64,000 nt of DNA, from positions 124,001-188,000 of the forward strand of contig NZ_BMDW01000004.1 of the NCBI RefSeq assembly GCF_014636175.1, given 5' to 3'. This document shows, one piece after another, positions 1 through 10,338 of the stretch. The DNA is from Sphingomonas psychrolutea. Lineage in GTDB: Bacteria; Pseudomonadota; Alphaproteobacteria; Sphingomonadales; Sphingomonadaceae. Numbering within the stretch: position 1 is the stretch's first letter; the number at the start of each line of letters is the position of its first letter. The notes under the pieces were generated by a model. The model saw only the letters and a program-made list of their open reading frames with translations. It did not search any database and had not been told where the DNA came from. Position numbers and translations under genes: made by a program.

Positions 1-601
1 CCTCACTCCACAAGGCATGGAGCTGGCTGTCGCCCTGATAGAGCATCGCCACGCGTTGCAGCAGGTCGTCCGAGGCTTGCGGCAAGTTCGATGGCGCATA
101 GGAGGACACGTCATACTTCCCGCGCAGCGCAAGCGGCACCGTGGCCGATACGGCGATCGCCTTGGCCTGAGTCGGCGGCAGCACGCCGAGCAAGCGGTTG
201 AGCCAGCCGTCTTTCTCCTGATACGCGCTGGTCCCGCCACTTTCGAGCACGTTCTGCCCGTCGAAATGCGAGCGGTCGCGGTACGGCGAGGCGACGGCGT
301 GCGCGAACAGCGCTTGGCGTTGGCCGTACAGGCCGTTGAGCGTCGTCATCGCCGGGTGCAGCGCAAACATGCCATCAAGCCGGGCCGCCCCCGCGAAATC
401 GGTCGCGAGATCACCGCGCGCAGCGGCAAACGCCGGATCGCCGACCGGGGCCACGATCCCCATCCCGTCGGCGGCGCCGCGTTGGATGATGAAGACGAAG
501 CGCTTGTCGGTCTCGGCTTTGGCAAAGGCCATGCGTGGGGCGAGCGCGAGGGCCAGCGCGCCGGCGGCACCAGAACCGATGAAAGAGCGACGATCGTACA
601 T
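1..601 (-). CDS. DUF1501 family secreted protein, 3' part cut by the window edge
   Basis: About 200 residues are visible; the C-terminal part lies beyond base 1. The protein begins MYDRRSFIGSG, a twin-arginine signal (DRRSF, residues 3-7) followed by an Ala/Leu-rich stretch ending near AFA at residue 27, so export by Tat is expected. After the signal comes the RGAADGM segment typical of DUF1501 proteins, which belong to a sulfatase/alkaline-phosphatase-like fold and have no established substrate. It starts 4 nt after the stop of the DUF1800 gene (606-2096). That pair is a standard two-gene operon in many bacteria, which strengthens both calls. The biochemical role is unknown. Confidence 0.85.
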   Translation of the reverse strand, partial: MYDRRSFIGSGAAGALALALAPRMAFAKAETDKRFVFIIQRGAADGMGIVAPVGDPAFAAARGDLATDFAGAARLDGMFALHPAMTTLNGLYGQRQALFAHAVASPYRDRSHFDGQNVLESGGTSAYQEKDGWLNRLLGVLPPTQAKAIAVSATVPLALRGKYDVSSYAPSNLPQASDDLLQRVAMLYQGDSQLHALWSE

Positions 602-605
602 TTGC

Positions 606-2096
606 CTATCTCCGCATGAATTCAGGCGCGACCAGCAGCAAGGCGAGGCCCTGCGCCGGACTCTCGCAATTGGCGAGCGCATTGGTGGTGGCAGGGCTGA
701 CCGCGCCCGGCAGCAGTTTCGGCGCGAGCGCGCGCGCATCGACATTGGCCGCGCGACTGGCAAAGCGCTCCGCCGCCTCAACCCGGCGCAGCACGGCATC
801 GGGCCCGGCCCAGCTCGCGGCGATGTCATCATAGCCAACCGGCTGTCCGGGTCGCCACACTGGCTGACCGAGCTGTGTAAGCAGGCCGACCATCACCAGC
901 GGATCGGCGGTCTTGACGTTCAGCCCGCGCATTGCCGAGATCGTCCATTCCCACGGCGTCTTGAATTTCAGCGGCTGCTCGACCCACGCCTCGGGCGACG
1001 CGATCAGCGCGCGATATACCGTCGGCAAATCGCCGCCCGAGGCCAGAAACGCCCCTTGCAACCGCGCCACCATCGCCGGCGGCGGCGTGTCCCCCGCAAA
1101 ATGCCGCGCGAGCTTGGTTGCGATATGCGTCGCGGTCGCGGGCGCGATCGCCACGTCGTTGAGCACTGCCTGCGCCTGTTCAACGCCGCCCGCCGGATAG
1201 CGCTTTCCCATGACCATCCGGTCGCCCGGTTCGTGCAACGGGGCCGCGAACACGAAATCGCCGGGCAGGCCGTCGGTTCCGGCGGCGCGCGCGCCCGGTC
1301 CCTGCCCGATCCCTGCCACCGTCCAGCCCGTCATCGCGCGCGCGAATTCGGTGACGTCGGCCTGACTATAGCCGGTGCGCACGCCAAGCGTGTGGAGTTC
1401 GAGGATTTCGCGCGCGAGATTCTCGTTCAGCCCGACCTTGCGATTGCCGCGCAGCGCGATCCGCGATCCCAGCGGCGAATTCGGCCCGACCGACACCGCT
1501 TGGTCGAGATAGAGCAGCATCGCCGGATGCTGCTCGACCGCGGTCAGCATGTCGCCGAAGCGGCCCAGCACGTGCGGGCGGATCGCCTCGAATTCCATTG
1601 TGCCCGACAGGCCGATCACTTGCAGTTTGTCGGCCGACACCGCGAAATGATTGGCCCAGAAATGCACCAGCCGCTCGACGAACGGTGTGTCGGTGATCAG
1701 CGCATTGGTCGCGCGTGCGCCAACCGCGCCGGCGTAATCGCCCCGCCCGCTGCGCTGCGCGAACTGGCGGGCTTGTTTGATGGCATCGTTTTGCGCGGGC
1801 GCGACTGATGCCGTCATTGCCGGGGATGACGGCATCCCGGGGGGCGCATCGGCCATTGCGGTCGCGGGCGGCCCCGGACGCGCGCCGGCCTGCGCGCGCA
1901 GCGCGCGTTGCTGCCGGAAATAATCGGCGAGTTCGGCTGACACCCCGGCGCTGGTCGGCGCATTCGCAATCACGTCGGGTTTGGGATCGTATCTGGCGAA
2001 TTGCCCGGTCAGCCAGGCGACGGGATCGGACGGCACTGGCTGATCGGCGCGCGCGCCGAGTCCGAAGCGATTGAGGGCGATACTGGCTTTACTCAT
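606..2096 (-). CDS. DUF1800 domain protein
   Basis: 496 residues. I start at the ATG at 2096 because MSKASIALNRFGLGAR is the conserved N-terminus of DUF1800 proteins; the longer reading upstream has no family resemblance. Other typical family segments visible are the HFWANHFAVS block in the middle, RKVGLNENLAREILELHTLG, and EFARAMTGWTV. The function is not established, but the gene is regularly paired with DUF1501, as here. Codons for residues around PGMPSSPAMTAS come from a perfect 11-bp inverted repeat (1807-1836) that looks like a small inserted palindrome in an otherwise variable Ala/Pro-rich linker. Confidence 0.88.
   Translation of the reverse strand: MSKASIALNRFGLGARADQPVPSDPVAWLTGQFARYDPKPDVIANAPTSAGVSAELADYFRQQRALRAQAGARPGPPATAMADAPPGMPSSPAMTASVAPAQNDAIKQARQFAQRSGRGDYAGAVGARATNALITDTPFVERLVHFWANHFAVSADKLQVIGLSGTMEFEAIRPHVLGRFGDMLTAVEQHPAMLLYLDQAVSVGPNSPLGSRIALRGNRKVGLNENLAREILELHTLGVRTGYSQADVTEFARAMTGWTVAGIGQGPGARAAGTDGLPGDFVFAAPLHEPGDRMVMGKRYPAGGVEQAQAVLNDVAIAPATATHIATKLARHFAGDTPPPAMVARLQGAFLASGGDLPTVYRALIASPEAWVEQPLKFKTPWEWTISAMRGLNVKTADPLVMVGLLTQLGQPVWRPGQPVGYDDIAASWAGPDAVLRRVEAAERFASRAANVDARALAPKLLPGAVSPATTNALANCESPAQGLALLLVAPEFMRR
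1807..1836. repeat. Perfect inverted repeat inside the DUF1800 gene
   Basis: GATGCCGTCAT (1807-1817) and ATGACGGCATC (1826-1836) are exact inverted copies around an 8-nt loop. They lie within the coding sequence and keep the frame open. The style (GC-rich palindrome with a CCGGGG core) matches the other short palindromes in this window. Confidence 0.7.
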
Positions 2097-2183
2097 CGAC
2101 GCGGTCCTTGCCTGCGCGCCTACAACGCGCGCCCGGCACGTTATGGACCCGATGTGTCGCAAGACTGTGCCAAACCCGGCGCG

Positions 2184-3356
2184 CTAAAATCCCTCAGGCA
2201 AATCGATCGGACCGACCGCCTCACGATAGCGCGCGACCGCATAGCGATCGGTCATGCCGGCGATGAAGTCGGCGATGTGGCGGCTGCGCCACGGCTCCTC
2301 CGCAGGTAACCGCTCGGGCCAATCGCCCGGCATCAGCGCGGGGTCGGCCGTATAGGCGGCGAACAGCCCCGCCACGATCCCTTCCGCCGCGCGCGCAGAC
2401 GCCAATTGCCGCGGATGGTGATAGAGATTGGCGTACATAAAGCGCTTCAGCACGCGCTCATCCTCGCGCATTTCGGGCGAGAAACCGACCAGGCATCGCC
2501 CGGCGGCGCGTACGTCGGCAAGATCCCCAATCCCGGCGAGGCGGGCTTGCGTCTCGGTCAGCAAATCGCGCACCATCGCGCCGATTTGCGAACGGACCAG
2601 CTCACTCACCAACCGCGCCGGGGCGACATCGGGAAAGCGCGCGCGCACCGCGTCCCATCCGCGCGCGATGACGGGCACCTCAAGCAACTGCTCAAGCGTC
2701 AGCAACCCAGCGCGCAAGCCATCATCGATGTCATGATTGTCATAGGCGATATCGTCGGCGATCGCGGCGACTTGCGCCTCCAGGCTCGACCATTGCATCA
2801 GGTCGAGCGCGAACGCCGCGTCGCATTCTGCCAGCGCCCAACCGGGCGCGACAATCGGGCCGTTATGCTTGGCCAGACCTTCAAGCGTTTCCCACGTCAA
2901 ATTGAGCCCGTTCCAGCGCGGATACGGGCTGTCGATCGTCATCAGCGCGCGCAGCGTGTTGCCGTTGTGATCGAACCCGCCCTGCCCGACCAGCGCCGCT
3001 TGCAGCGCATCCTCCCCGGCATGGCCAAAGGGCGGATGGCCGATATCGTGCGCGAGCGCGAGCGCCTCGGTCAGATCTTCGTTCAGGCCGAGCGCGCGCG
3101 CGACGGTGCGCGCGATTTGCGCCACCTCGAGGCTGTGCGTCAGGCGGACGCGGAAATGGTCGCCATCGGGGGCCATGAACACCTGTGTCTTGTGGCGCAG
3201 GCGACGAAAGCTGATCGAGTGGATAATGCGGTCACGGTCGCGCTGAAAGGCATCGCGCGGGCCGCGCGCAGCATCGAACTCGCTCCCCTTTTGTTCTTCG
3301 TGAAGCCGACCGCGTGAACGCTCCGGGTGCGATGCCCAGGGCGCAAGCGTCGTCAT
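2184..3356 (-). CDS. dgt: Deoxyguanosinetriphosphate triphosphohydrolase-like HD protein
   Basis: 390 residues from the ATG at 3356 ([10 protein letters not shown]). The protein hydrolyses dNTPs to deoxynucleosides plus triphosphate in the cytosol and so affects dNTP pools. The HD metal site is complete: H74 in LTHSLEV, H103-D104 in [11 protein letters not shown], followed by H107 and H112. The N-terminal [20 protein letters not shown] and KTQVF segments are family hallmarks. It follows the SPOR-domain gene with a 16-nt gap on the same strand and may be the last gene read from the dcw direction. Family members of this short type in proteobacteria are dGTPase-like; the exact dNTP preference cannot be told from sequence. 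Confidence 0.9.
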   Translation of the reverse strand: MTTLAPWASHPERSRGRLHEEQKGSEFDAARGPRDAFQRDRDRIIHSISFRRLRHKTQVFMAPDGDHFRVRLTHSLEVAQIARTVARALGLNEDLTEALALAHDIGHPPFGHAGEDALQAALVGQGGFDHNGNTLRALMTIDSPYPRWNGLNLTWETLEGLAKHNGPIVAPGWALAECDAAFALDLMQWSSLEAQVAAIADDIAYDNHDIDDGLRAGLLTLEQLLEVPVIARGWDAVRARFPDVAPARLVSELVRSQIGAMVRDLLTETQARLAGIGDLADVRAAGRCLVGFSPEMREDERVLKRFMYANLYHHPRQLASARAAEGIVAGLFAAYTADPALMPGDWPERLPAEEPWRSRHIADFIAGMTDRYAVARYREAVGPIDLPEGF

Positions 3357-3372
3357 TGTCGTGCTGGTCCCG

Positions 3373-5316
3373 TCACTTGCCCGCCAATTTGGTAATCTTC
3401 TGCCCTGCATCGCTGACAAAGACGAAGCCTGAAAGCCCGTCCTTGGCAATCGTATTGACGAAGCTTTGCGCGTCCTCGTCGCTCTTGAACGGTCCGGTCA
3501 GGATGCGATTGGTCGCGCGCAGCGGCGTTGTCCAGCCGCCTTTGCTGCCGAACGCCTTGGATTTCGCGCGGACTTTCGTCCATTGCTTGGGCAGATCCTT
3601 CTCGTACGCGCCGCCCGCGACTTGCACCCACACGCGCGACGGTTCGAGGACCTTCGGGTCCTTTTTCTTCTTCTCCTCGGCCGCCTTCTTGGCGTCAGCG
3701 AGCTTTTTGGTCTCGGTCGCCTTTTTGTCGGCTGCTGCCTTCCTGTCCGCCGCGATCTTCTTGTCGGCCACCTTCTTGTCGCCGGCCTTTTTATCAAGCG
3801 CGACCTGATCGACCGGCAGCTTTTCCGGAAGGGCAGGCTTTGCGGCAACACGCTTGACCGGCGGCGGGACGGACGGTTCGACGGTTGCTGGCTGGGCGGC
3901 CTGCTCGGTCCCGGGCACCGTGATGTCGGCGATGATCGCCGCCAGGATCGATTCTTCGCTGCGCACCGGGGTCGGTGACGGCGGGCTCACAGCAACCGCC
4001 GGTGACGGTGGCGCAGGCGCGGGTGCGGGTGCGGGGGAAGCGGTGGTGGGGAGAGGCACCCCGGTAAGGGGCTGTTGAGGCGGCACGGTCGCGGCCTTCG
4101 GCACGATGGTCTGCGGTACGGCGATCGCCGGCGTTGTCCGCGCGACCGCGACCGAAGGTTTGGCAGCGGCCTCCGCGCGGGCAACCGGAGCGGCACGCTG
4201 GTCGAACGTCGCGACCGGAGCGCTTGGCGGCTGTGGCGCCGGCGCGGCGACGGGCGGCACGCGAACGACGTTCGACGCCAATACCACCGGCGCAGCCATC
4301 ACCGGTTGCCCGCTATACGCGGGCGGCGCAGGCAAGGGTTGCGGCGGCGGCGTGGTGAGCGCGGCGATTTGTGCACGCCCGCCCGACCGACTCGCTTTTC
4401 GCGCCGCTTTCGCGCGGCGTCGTTCCTCGCGCGCGTCGACCACCGCCAGCGGGCGCGGTACCGCCGCGACGACGAGCGGCGCGGCCGGATCGGGTCCCAG
4501 CGCCGCAAGCGGCGGGACCAGCCGCGCATCCGCGATCCGCTCCGCCGTCACGCGGACTTCGCCGAAATGCACCGCAAAGGCGCGGTCGGCGGGACGCAGC
4601 GTCGGCAGGATCTCGAAAAAGGGTTGCAGACCTCCCGCCATGCCAGTGGGCATCATGCTCGTGGCGATCTTCTCGGCACCGGCCTTGTCGCCGCCCATCG
4701 CGAGGATAAAGGCGCGCGTGCGCCATGCCCCGCGGTCGCTGCGCCGGAGCAACGGGTCGATCTGCGCCAGCGCCAGCTCGCGTTTGCCCGAAATGCCGAG
4801 CGACAGCGCGTAGCGCCGCTGCGTTTCGTCGTTGGGGCCGGCCGTCAGCGCCAGCCGGTAATCGCGCTGCGCCCGCTCCTGCTCCCCGACCAGATCGTAG
4901 GCCAAGCCACGGTCGGCCGCGAAACTGCGCGGATCGCCGCCCAGGGTTTCGGCTTCGGCGAAATGCCGCAAAGCGTCGCCGGGCCGCTCCGCCGTGACGA
5001 GCAGACTGCCCTCGCCCGCCTTAACCCTGGCATTGCGCGGATCGATTCGGTCGGCGCGCGCGAAGAATGCCGCCGCAGCGGTGTCATCGTCGAGCTTCAG
5101 CGCGAGTTCGCCCGCACGCACCAACGCCTGTACATTGTGCGGATCGGCCGCCAGCAGGCGCAGTTCGCTCGCCAGCAAATCGGCATCGGACAAAGGCTGA
5201 ACGGTGACCACGACGCCATAGGGCGACGGTGCCGCTTGATCGGGCGTTTGCCCGTGCGCCGCCGCGCCGCCAAGGGACAGCGCAAGGATCGAACCGGCGA
5301 GACGGAAAGTACGCAT
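3373..5316 (-). CDS. Secreted TPR-repeat protein with C-terminal SPOR domain
   Basis: 647 residues from the ATG at 5316. Residues 1-22 ([20 protein letters not shown]) form a signal peptide. Residues of roughly 30-230 are helical TPR-like repeats ([20 protein letters not shown] and following). The middle is Pro/Ala-rich, then a highly charged Lys/Ala stretch ([19 protein letters not shown]) around 500-550, and the last ~90 residues ([15 protein letters not shown] to the end) are a SPOR domain. SPOR domains bind denuded peptidoglycan at the septum, so a periplasmic division-related role is likely, which fits its position directly downstream of ftsZ. The earlier in-frame region up to 5712 overlaps the ftsZ end and lacks a signal peptide, so I rejected it as part of the gene. 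Confidence 0.85.
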   Translation of the reverse strand: MRTFRLAGSILALSLGGAAAHGQTPDQAAPSPYGVVVTVQPLSDADLLASELRLLAADPHNVQALVRAGELALKLDDDTAAAAFFARADRIDPRNARVKAGEGSLLVTAERPGDALRHFAEAETLGGDPRSFAADRGLAYDLVGEQERAQRDYRLALTAGPNDETQRRYALSLGISGKRELALAQIDPLLRRSDRGAWRTRAFILAMGGDKAGAEKIATSMMPTGMAGGLQPFFEILPTLRPADRAFAVHFGEVRVTAERIADARLVPPLAALGPDPAAPLVVAAVPRPLAVVDAREERRRAKAARKASRSGGRAQIAALTTPPPQPLPAPPAYSGQPVMAAPVVLASNVVRVPPVAAPAPQPPSAPVATFDQRAAPVARAEAAAKPSVAVARTTPAIAVPQTIVPKAATVPPQQPLTGVPLPTTASPAPAPAPAPPSPAVAVSPPSPTPVRSEESILAAIIADITVPGTEQAAQPATVEPSVPPPVKRVAAKPALPEKLPVDQVALDKKAGDKKVADKKIAADRKAAADKKATETKKLADAKKAAEEKKKKDPKVLEPSRVWVQVAGGAYEKDLPKQWTKVRAKSKAFGSKGGWTTPLRATNRILTGPFKSDEDAQSFVNTIAKDGLSGFVFVSDAGQKITKLAGK

Positions 5317-5440
5317 CCTGCTTCCTAGACGCGTTCGCGGTGCAACCGGCAATATCGCGCGCGGCTGGACTGCGCCAAAACGACGCACATCGACGGCAAG
5401 CGGCGCCCCGGAAACACCGGCGCGCCGCCCGAACCGCCGC

Positions 5441-6904
5441 TTATTGGTTATTCTGACGATGCAGGAAGCGCGGGATATCGAGCGGGTCCTTGTCGGGCGC
5501 CGGATCCTCGTCGCGTGCCGCACCGCGCGACACGCTCGACATCCGCTCGAACAAGGTTCCGCCAAGCTTGACGCGGGGCGCGGGCGCCGCCGGCTCAACT
5601 GGAGCCTCGGCTGCCTGTTCGGCAAGCGGGGCAGCGCCGGGCGACAGCCAGCGACGACGCGTCGGCGCTTCGCTCGGCGTATCGTCGGCAGCGGGCGCAG
5701 GCAGCGCGGCAATCTCTTCCGCCGCGGCAGGGGCGGCAGGCTCAGCCATTGCGGCTTCGCTCCCGAGCACCAGTTCGTCGGAATCGGCCGAAACTGGCTC
5801 GACTGCCGCTACCGGCTCCGCGATCTCGACGGGTTCGGGTGTGGCTTCGATCACCACGGGGGCAGCTTCCTCGGTCTTTTTCGGCGCGGCGAAGCTGAAC
5901 GCCCGCGATGCGGGTGCCGCGGCGGCAACCGGGCGGCTCTCTGCCTCGATCCCGGTCGCGACGACCGAGACGCGGATCTTGCCTTCAAGATCGGGGTTGA
6001 ACGCCGAACCCCAAATGATGTTGGCATCTTCATCGACCAGCTCACGGATATGGTTCGCGGCTTCGTCGACTTCGAGCAGGCGCATGTCGTCGCCACCGGT
6101 GATCGACACGATCACGCCCTTGGCACCCTTCATGCTGACGCCGTCGAGCAGTGGGTTGGCGATCGCCTTGGACGCCGCCTCGATCGCGCGATTGTCACCC
6201 GATGCTTCGCCGGTGCCCATCATCGCCTTGCCCATTTCCTGCATAACGGAACGGACGTCGGCAAAGTCGAGGTTGATCAGGCCGGGCATCACCATCAAAT
6301 CGGTAATGCCGCGCACGCCCTGCTGCAGGACTTCGTCCGCCATCTGGAACGCTTCCTTGAAGGTCGTGTTCGCATTGGCCACGAGGAAGAGATTCTGGTT
6401 GGGGATGACGATCAGCGTATCGACATATTTTTGCAGTTCTTCGATGCCCGCATCGGCCGCCTTCGCACGACGGTTGCCCTCGAACGCGAACGGCTTGGTC
6501 ACGACGCCGACCGTCAAAATGCCCATGTCGCGCGCCGCCTTGGCGATGACCGGTGCTGCCCCCGTACCGGTGCCGCCGCCCATGCCGGCTGCGATAAAGC
6601 ACATGTGCGCGCCTTCGAGCATCTTGGTGACTTGCTCGATCGTTTCTTCGGCCGCCGCACGACCGATTTCGGGACGGCTGCCCGCGCCGAGGCCTTGCGT
6701 GATCTTCGCACCGAGCTGGATCTTGTGGCCAGCGGTCGATTGCTTCAGCGCTTGCGAATCGGTGTTGGCGACCAGAAAGTCGACGCCCTGCACATCGGCG
6801 CGCATCATGTTGGCGATGGCGTTGCCGCCCGCGCCGCCCACACCGATCACGGCGATCCGCGGCGTCAGTTCATCGACTTCAGGCGGCAGAAATTCGATGC
6901 TCAT
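5441..6904 (-). CDS. ftsZ: Cell division GTPase FtsZ
   Basis: 487 residues. FtsZ polymerises at midcell into the Z ring. The GTP-binding signature GGGTGTG is at residues 109-115 and GVGGAGGNA near residue 21. The T7 loop [11 protein letters not shown] is present. After the globular domain (~residue 320) there is a long Ala/Glu/Pro-rich linker, and the extreme C-terminus [12 protein letters not shown] is the conserved peptide that binds FtsA and other partners. The ATG at 6904 is preceded by GGAGACC as ribosome site, which decides the start; the longer reading into the ftsA-ftsZ gap is not supported. A 113-nt gap to ftsA, the largest between division genes here, could carry an extra ftsZ promoter, though I see no convincing one. 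Confidence 0.98.
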   Translation of the reverse strand: MSIEFLPPEVDELTPRIAVIGVGGAGGNAIANMMRADVQGVDFLVANTDSQALKQSTAGHKIQLGAKITQGLGAGSRPEIGRAAAEETIEQVTKMLEGAHMCFIAAGMGGGTGTGAAPVIAKAARDMGILTVGVVTKPFAFEGNRRAKAADAGIEELQKYVDTLIVIPNQNLFLVANANTTFKEAFQMADEVLQQGVRGITDLMVMPGLINLDFADVRSVMQEMGKAMMGTGEASGDNRAIEAASKAIANPLLDGVSMKGAKGVIVSITGGDDMRLLEVDEAANHIRELVDEDANIIWGSAFNPDLEGKIRVSVVATGIEAESRPVAAAAPASRAFSFAAPKKTEEAAPVVIEATPEPVEIAEPVAAVEPVSADSDELVLGSEAAMAEPAAPAAAEEIAALPAPAADDTPSEAPTRRRWLSPGAAPLAEQAAEAPVEPAAPAPRVKLGGTLFERMSSVSRGAARDEDPAPDKDPLDIPRFLHRQNNQ

Positions 6905-7017
6905 ATCCGGTCTCCAATTGCGCCCCCATACCCCGGCGCTTAACATGTACGTAACGCTGTTCTGCACCATCGGTAGCGGACGTTCCAGCGCCAACAATCA
7001 ATTCCTGTCGTAATTCT

Positions 7018-8280
7018 TTAATAATTTGCTCTGGCGGCCGCGATCAAACGGCGAAACAGCGCAAAACCCTTCGGCCGGTGCACCAATTGCTGCTTGCTTG
7101 ACAGCGCGCGCAGGTCGACCGGGTCGGCTGCGGCATAGAAAGCCAGCCCGGCAAGCGTCGTGAAAGCGGGTGTCGCATGCGCCTCGGGCATGCCGGTCAG
7201 CCCGCGCGGACGACCGATCCGCACCGACCGCCCCAGCGCCTGCTGCGCATAATCGGCGATGCCCTTCAGCTCTGCGCCGCCGCCGGTCAGCACCACTTGC
7301 CGCCCGACCGGTCCCTCAAACTTCAGCTCGGCCAGCGCCTTGCCAACTTCGCCGATCAAATGGTCGAGCCGCTGGCGGATCACCGCGATCAACTGCGCCT
7401 TGGTAATGCGCGTACCATCGTTCGCATCATCCTCGGTCGAGATTGGCGCAACGTCGATCATTTCGTGATTGTCGCGTGGCGATGCGTTGGCGGAGCCATG
7501 GACGCACTTCATCCGCTCGGCCTGCGCGCGACGCGTACCGAAGGCCGACGCGATGTCGTCGGTAATATCCTGCGCGCCGATCGGGATCGACAGCAAACCG
7601 ACCAGCATCCCGCCGGCGAACAGCGAGACGTTGGTGATCCCCGCCCCCAGTTCGACCAGCGCAACGCCGAGCTCGCGCTCCTCATCGCTCAAACACGCCA
7701 TGCCGGTCGCGACGGGCGACGCGATGATCGCCTTCACTTCGAGATGCGCGTTCGCCACGCACAGCCCGAGGTTACGGACCGGCGATCCGTCGGCGGCAAC
7801 GACATGGATATGCACGCCGAGCCGGTCGGCATGGAGTCCCAAGGGCCGCTTCACCCCGGTCAAGCCGTCGAGCGTGTAGAGCGCCGGTTGGGCGTGCAGC
7901 ACCATCCGCCCTTGTGGATCGATCGAGTCCCGACCGGCCTGGAGCAAGGCATCGATGTCGGACTGCTCGACGCGGTGCCCGCCCAGCTCGAACTCGATCG
8001 AGGCGACGTCCGACACCAGCCCACCCGCCGAAAAGCTCACCCACACATTCTCGATATTGGTGCCCGCAATTCGCTCGGCCTGCTCGACCGCTTCGCGCAC
8101 CGCGACTTCGGTCGCGGCGGCGTCGGCGATATAGCCGCGTTTGACACCACGGCTCTCGCGCTGGCCGGTGCCGAGCACGATCAGCTCGCCACCATCGCCC
8201 TTTTGCGCGATCATGGCGGAGACCTTCGACGACCCGATGTCGAGTGCGGTGATCAATCCTTCGGGTGCCCTGTTCGCCAT
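7018..8280 (-). CDS. ftsA: Cell division protein FtsA
   Basis: 420 residues, actin-fold ATPase that tethers FtsZ to the membrane. The N-terminus LITALDIGSSKVSAMI is the phosphate-1 loop, and VVLTGGGAELKGIADYA near residue 345 is the adenosine motif. VALVELGAGITNVSLF is the phosphate-2 loop. The last residues (FRRLIAAARANY) are Arg-rich, in the place of the amphipathic membrane helix. It lies between ftsQ (25-nt gap) and ftsZ, the canonical order. Confidence 0.97.
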   Translation of the reverse strand: MANRAPEGLITALDIGSSKVSAMIAQKGDGGELIVLGTGQRESRGVKRGYIADAAATEVAVREAVEQAERIAGTNIENVWVSFSAGGLVSDVASIEFELGGHRVEQSDIDALLQAGRDSIDPQGRMVLHAQPALYTLDGLTGVKRPLGLHADRLGVHIHVVAADGSPVRNLGLCVANAHLEVKAIIASPVATGMACLSDEERELGVALVELGAGITNVSLFAGGMLVGLLSIPIGAQDITDDIASAFGTRRAQAERMKCVHGSANASPRDNHEMIDVAPISTEDDANDGTRITKAQLIAVIRQRLDHLIGEVGKALAELKFEGPVGRQVVLTGGGAELKGIADYAQQALGRSVRIGRPRGLTGMPEAHATPAFTTLAGLAFYAAADPVDLRALSSKQQLVHRPKGFALFRRLIAAARANY

Positions 8281-8305
8281 AGTCTGTACCTTCGTTACCC
8301 GGTTG

Positions 8306-9244
8306 TTACCCTTGCGCCTGCGCGCCGGTCTGCTTTGCTTCGATCACCGCCGGTTTCGCATCGGCGGCCGGATCGGTAATCGCCTTGTTGGTCGTCACCC
8401 CCGGCTTGCGCGCCACCAGCCGCGAGGGATCGCGCATGTCGAACCCGACCCAACCCTTGCCAAGCAAGGGCCGCACTCCGTCCATCTGCGCAAATTTGAT
8501 CAACGCCTTGCTCGCCTCGACGTCCCCTTGCGGCAAGGCCAGCGTCTCGCCGCTTTCGAAGGTCAGCGTCCAGCGCCGATTGCCGACCCACGTCGCCGCC
8601 TTCACCTGGCCACGCAGCGCAGGCGCCACGTCGAGCAATTGCCGATAGGCCGGCTCCTGTTCGTTAGCATGCGCGCCGATCACAAGCGGCAGATCGGGCA
8701 TCGCCTCGGGGTCGACCGGCTCCAGCCACGTCCCGTTCGCCGCGATCAGCGACAATTTGCCATCCTTCTGCCAGATCGCCGACGGCTGGCGCTCGACGAT
8801 ATGGACGATCAGCGTATCGGGCAACCGTCGCGAGACATGCGCATCCTCGATCCAGCCGCTGTGCGCGACCAGATCCTGACGAATTTTCTCCAGGCTTACC
8901 AGCGGCATCGCCATCGACGGCTGGTTCGCCGCGATTTTGTAGATGACATTGTGGTCCATCCGGTTGAGCCCGGTGATCTGGATATTGGTCACGCGGAATC
9001 CAGCCTGGCCAATCTCCTCGCCGATCGCCGATCCGACCATCCCCGGAACGCCGAAGACTGTCGCTGTCGCCAGCGTAACCGCGCCAACCACGCCCATGAT
9101 CGACCAGGTCGCGAGCCGCCGCAGCGTTGTTTCGCTCACTGGCAGCGCCGTGATCATCCGGTCGATTGCCGATACCTTGGGCGGCGCACGCCGTTTCGGC
9201 TGGACCGGGCGGCGCGCGGTGCCGCGTTTGATCGTGGCGCTCAC
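8306..9244 (-). CDS. ftsQ: Cell division protein FtsQ
   Basis: 312 residues, single-pass divisome protein. I start at the GTG at 9244: its GTGA overlaps the ddl stop (9241-9243) and GAGGAGG lies 7 nt upstream, a near-ideal ribosome site. The N-terminal ~45 residues are basic and cytoplasmic, a membrane helix covers roughly 47-70, and a POTRA domain begins at FRVTNIQITGLNRMDHNVIY. The FtsQ beta domain follows (HVSRRLPDTLIVHIVERQP). An upstream ATG would put the start deep inside ddl and is not needed. Confidence 0.95.
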   Translation of the reverse strand: MSATIKRGTARRPVQPKRRAPPKVSAIDRMITALPVSETTLRRLATWSIMGVVGAVTLATATVFGVPGMVGSAIGEEIGQAGFRVTNIQITGLNRMDHNVIYKIAANQPSMAMPLVSLEKIRQDLVAHSGWIEDAHVSRRLPDTLIVHIVERQPSAIWQKDGKLSLIAANGTWLEPVDPEAMPDLPLVIGAHANEQEPAYRQLLDVAPALRGQVKAATWVGNRRWTLTFESGETLALPQGDVEASKALIKFAQMDGVRPLLGKGWVGFDMRDPSRLVARKPGVTTNKAITDPAADAKPAVIEAKQTGAQAQG

Positions 9245-10167
9245 TGAAGGGCCTCCTCGATGATGTTTTGGACGAGTTCCGGGTACGAAATGCCGCAATG
9301 CCGCGCTTGTTCGGGCACCAGGCTGAGCGGCGTCATGCCCGGCTGGGTATTAACCTCGAGCAGGAACAGGCCTTCGAGTCCGGCTTCGTCATCCCAACGA
9401 AAATCCGAACGCGACGTGCCCTTGCAGCCGAGCAAGCGATGCGCGTCGCGCGCAATGCGCTGGCACGCCGCAGTGATCTCATCGGGAATGGCGGCGGGGA
9501 AGATATGCTCGGTCATCCCGTCGGTATATTTCGATTGGTAATCGTACCAGCCGGTCTTGGGCCGGAGCTCGGTGACGCCGAGTGCGACGTCGCCCAACAC
9601 CGCCGTCGTCAGTTCCCGCCCGCGGATATACGGTTCGGCGAGCAGTTCCTCGAATTCGGCCCACGGCCCCGGCGTGGTGCGCGCGATCGGATTGCCGTAA
9701 TTGCCCTCTGTCGTGACGATCGCCACGCCGACCGACGAGCCTTCATTGACCGGTTTGAGCACATAAGGGCGTGGCAACGGGTCGCCCGCATAGAGGCTCG
9801 CCGACTTGACGATCCGCCCGCCGGGCATGGGAATTCCGGCGGGGACCAGCAGCAGCTTAGTGAGCTGTTTGTCGATCGCGATCACCGAAGTTGCGAGGCC
9901 CGAATGGGTGTATTTCAGCCCCATCAGGTCGAGCATGCCCTGCACCGACCCATCCTCCCCCGGCGTCCCGTGCAGCGCGTTGAACACAACATCGGGTGCC
10001 GCTTCGGTAAGTTTCGCGGCGACATCCCGCCCCATGTCGATCCGCGTGACACGGTAGCCAAGGCTCTCGCACGCCTCGGCAACGCCAGCACCCGACGACA
10101 ACGAAACCTCGCGCTCGGCCGACCAGCCGCCCATCAGGACCGCGACGTGCAGTTTCTCCCTCTCCAC
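9241..10167 (-). CDS. ddl: D-alanine--D-alanine ligase
   Basis: About 308 residues. ATP-grasp enzyme that makes D-Ala-D-Ala for MurF. Visible motifs are VLMGGWSAEREVSLSSG (N-terminal domain), FNALHGTPGEDGSVQG, the KPVNEGSSVGV nucleotide loop, and LEVNTQPGMTPLSLVPEQA near the C-terminus with the metal-binding Glu/Asn. The start is uncertain: a GTG at 10167 gives a normal-length protein, while an ATG at 10224 adds 19 residues encoded by a region full of small inverted repeats (10187-10230). I prefer 10167. The gene stop overlaps the ftsQ GTG. Confidence 0.93.
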   Translation of the reverse strand: MEREKLHVAVLMGGWSAEREVSLSSGAGVAEACESLGYRVTRIDMGRDVAAKLTEAAPDVVFNALHGTPGEDGSVQGMLDLMGLKYTHSGLATSVIAIDKQLTKLLLVPAGIPMPGGRIVKSASLYAGDPLPRPYVLKPVNEGSSVGVAIVTTEGNYGNPIARTTPGPWAEFEELLAEPYIRGRELTTAVLGDVALGVTELRPKTGWYDYQSKYTDGMTEHIFPAAIPDEITAACQRIARDAHRLLGCKGTSRSDFRWDDEAGLEGLFLLEVNTQPGMTPLSLVPEQARHCGISYPELVQNIIEEALQ

Positions 10168-10338
10168 TTCAGGGGAGTGCCGGGCGGGATCGTCCCCCGG
10201 ACGATCCTGAACCGTGCGGGGCACGGTTCACCCGCCGCTGGTGGCCGAGCGCAGCGAGGTCGGGAGAGGGGCAGTCTGTGACGTAGCGCTCATGACTGCC
10301 CCTCTCCCCGACCCTCTCCCCTGAAGGGGAGAGGGAGA
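10154..10338. repeat. Cluster of small inverted repeats at the ddl/murB junction
   Basis: Several palindromes sit side by side. TGAACCGTGC (10208-10217) pairs exactly with GCACGGTTCA (10221-10230). GGGAGAGGGGCAGTC (10262-10276) pairs with GACTGCCCCTCTCCC (10294-10308). GGATCGTCC pairs with GGACGATCC at 10187-10207. A CCCTCTCCCC-TGAA-GGGGAGAGGG hairpin follows at 10311-10334. The block supplies the last ~15 codons of murB ([16 protein letters not shown]) and the 5' flank of ddl. The same CTCTCCCCGACCCTCTCCCC unit recurs after rpoB (63911-63995), so this is a dispersed repeat family rather than local coincidence. Confidence 0.8.

Noticed and set aside
3660-3800. Low-complexity Lys/Ala tract as a separate gene or frameshift
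   Set aside because: It lies in frame between the TPR and SPOR parts of one protein and is a normal charged linker.
5444-7013. Long open frames antisense to ftsZ (about 500 codons in two frames)
   Set aside because: Same cause: third-position G/C bias of ftsZ. Composition is low in hydrophobic core residues and no family is seen.
10167-10224. Extended ddl N-terminus from the ATG at 10224
   Set aside because: Those codons fall in a cluster of small palindromes and have no Ddl homology; kept only as an alternative start.
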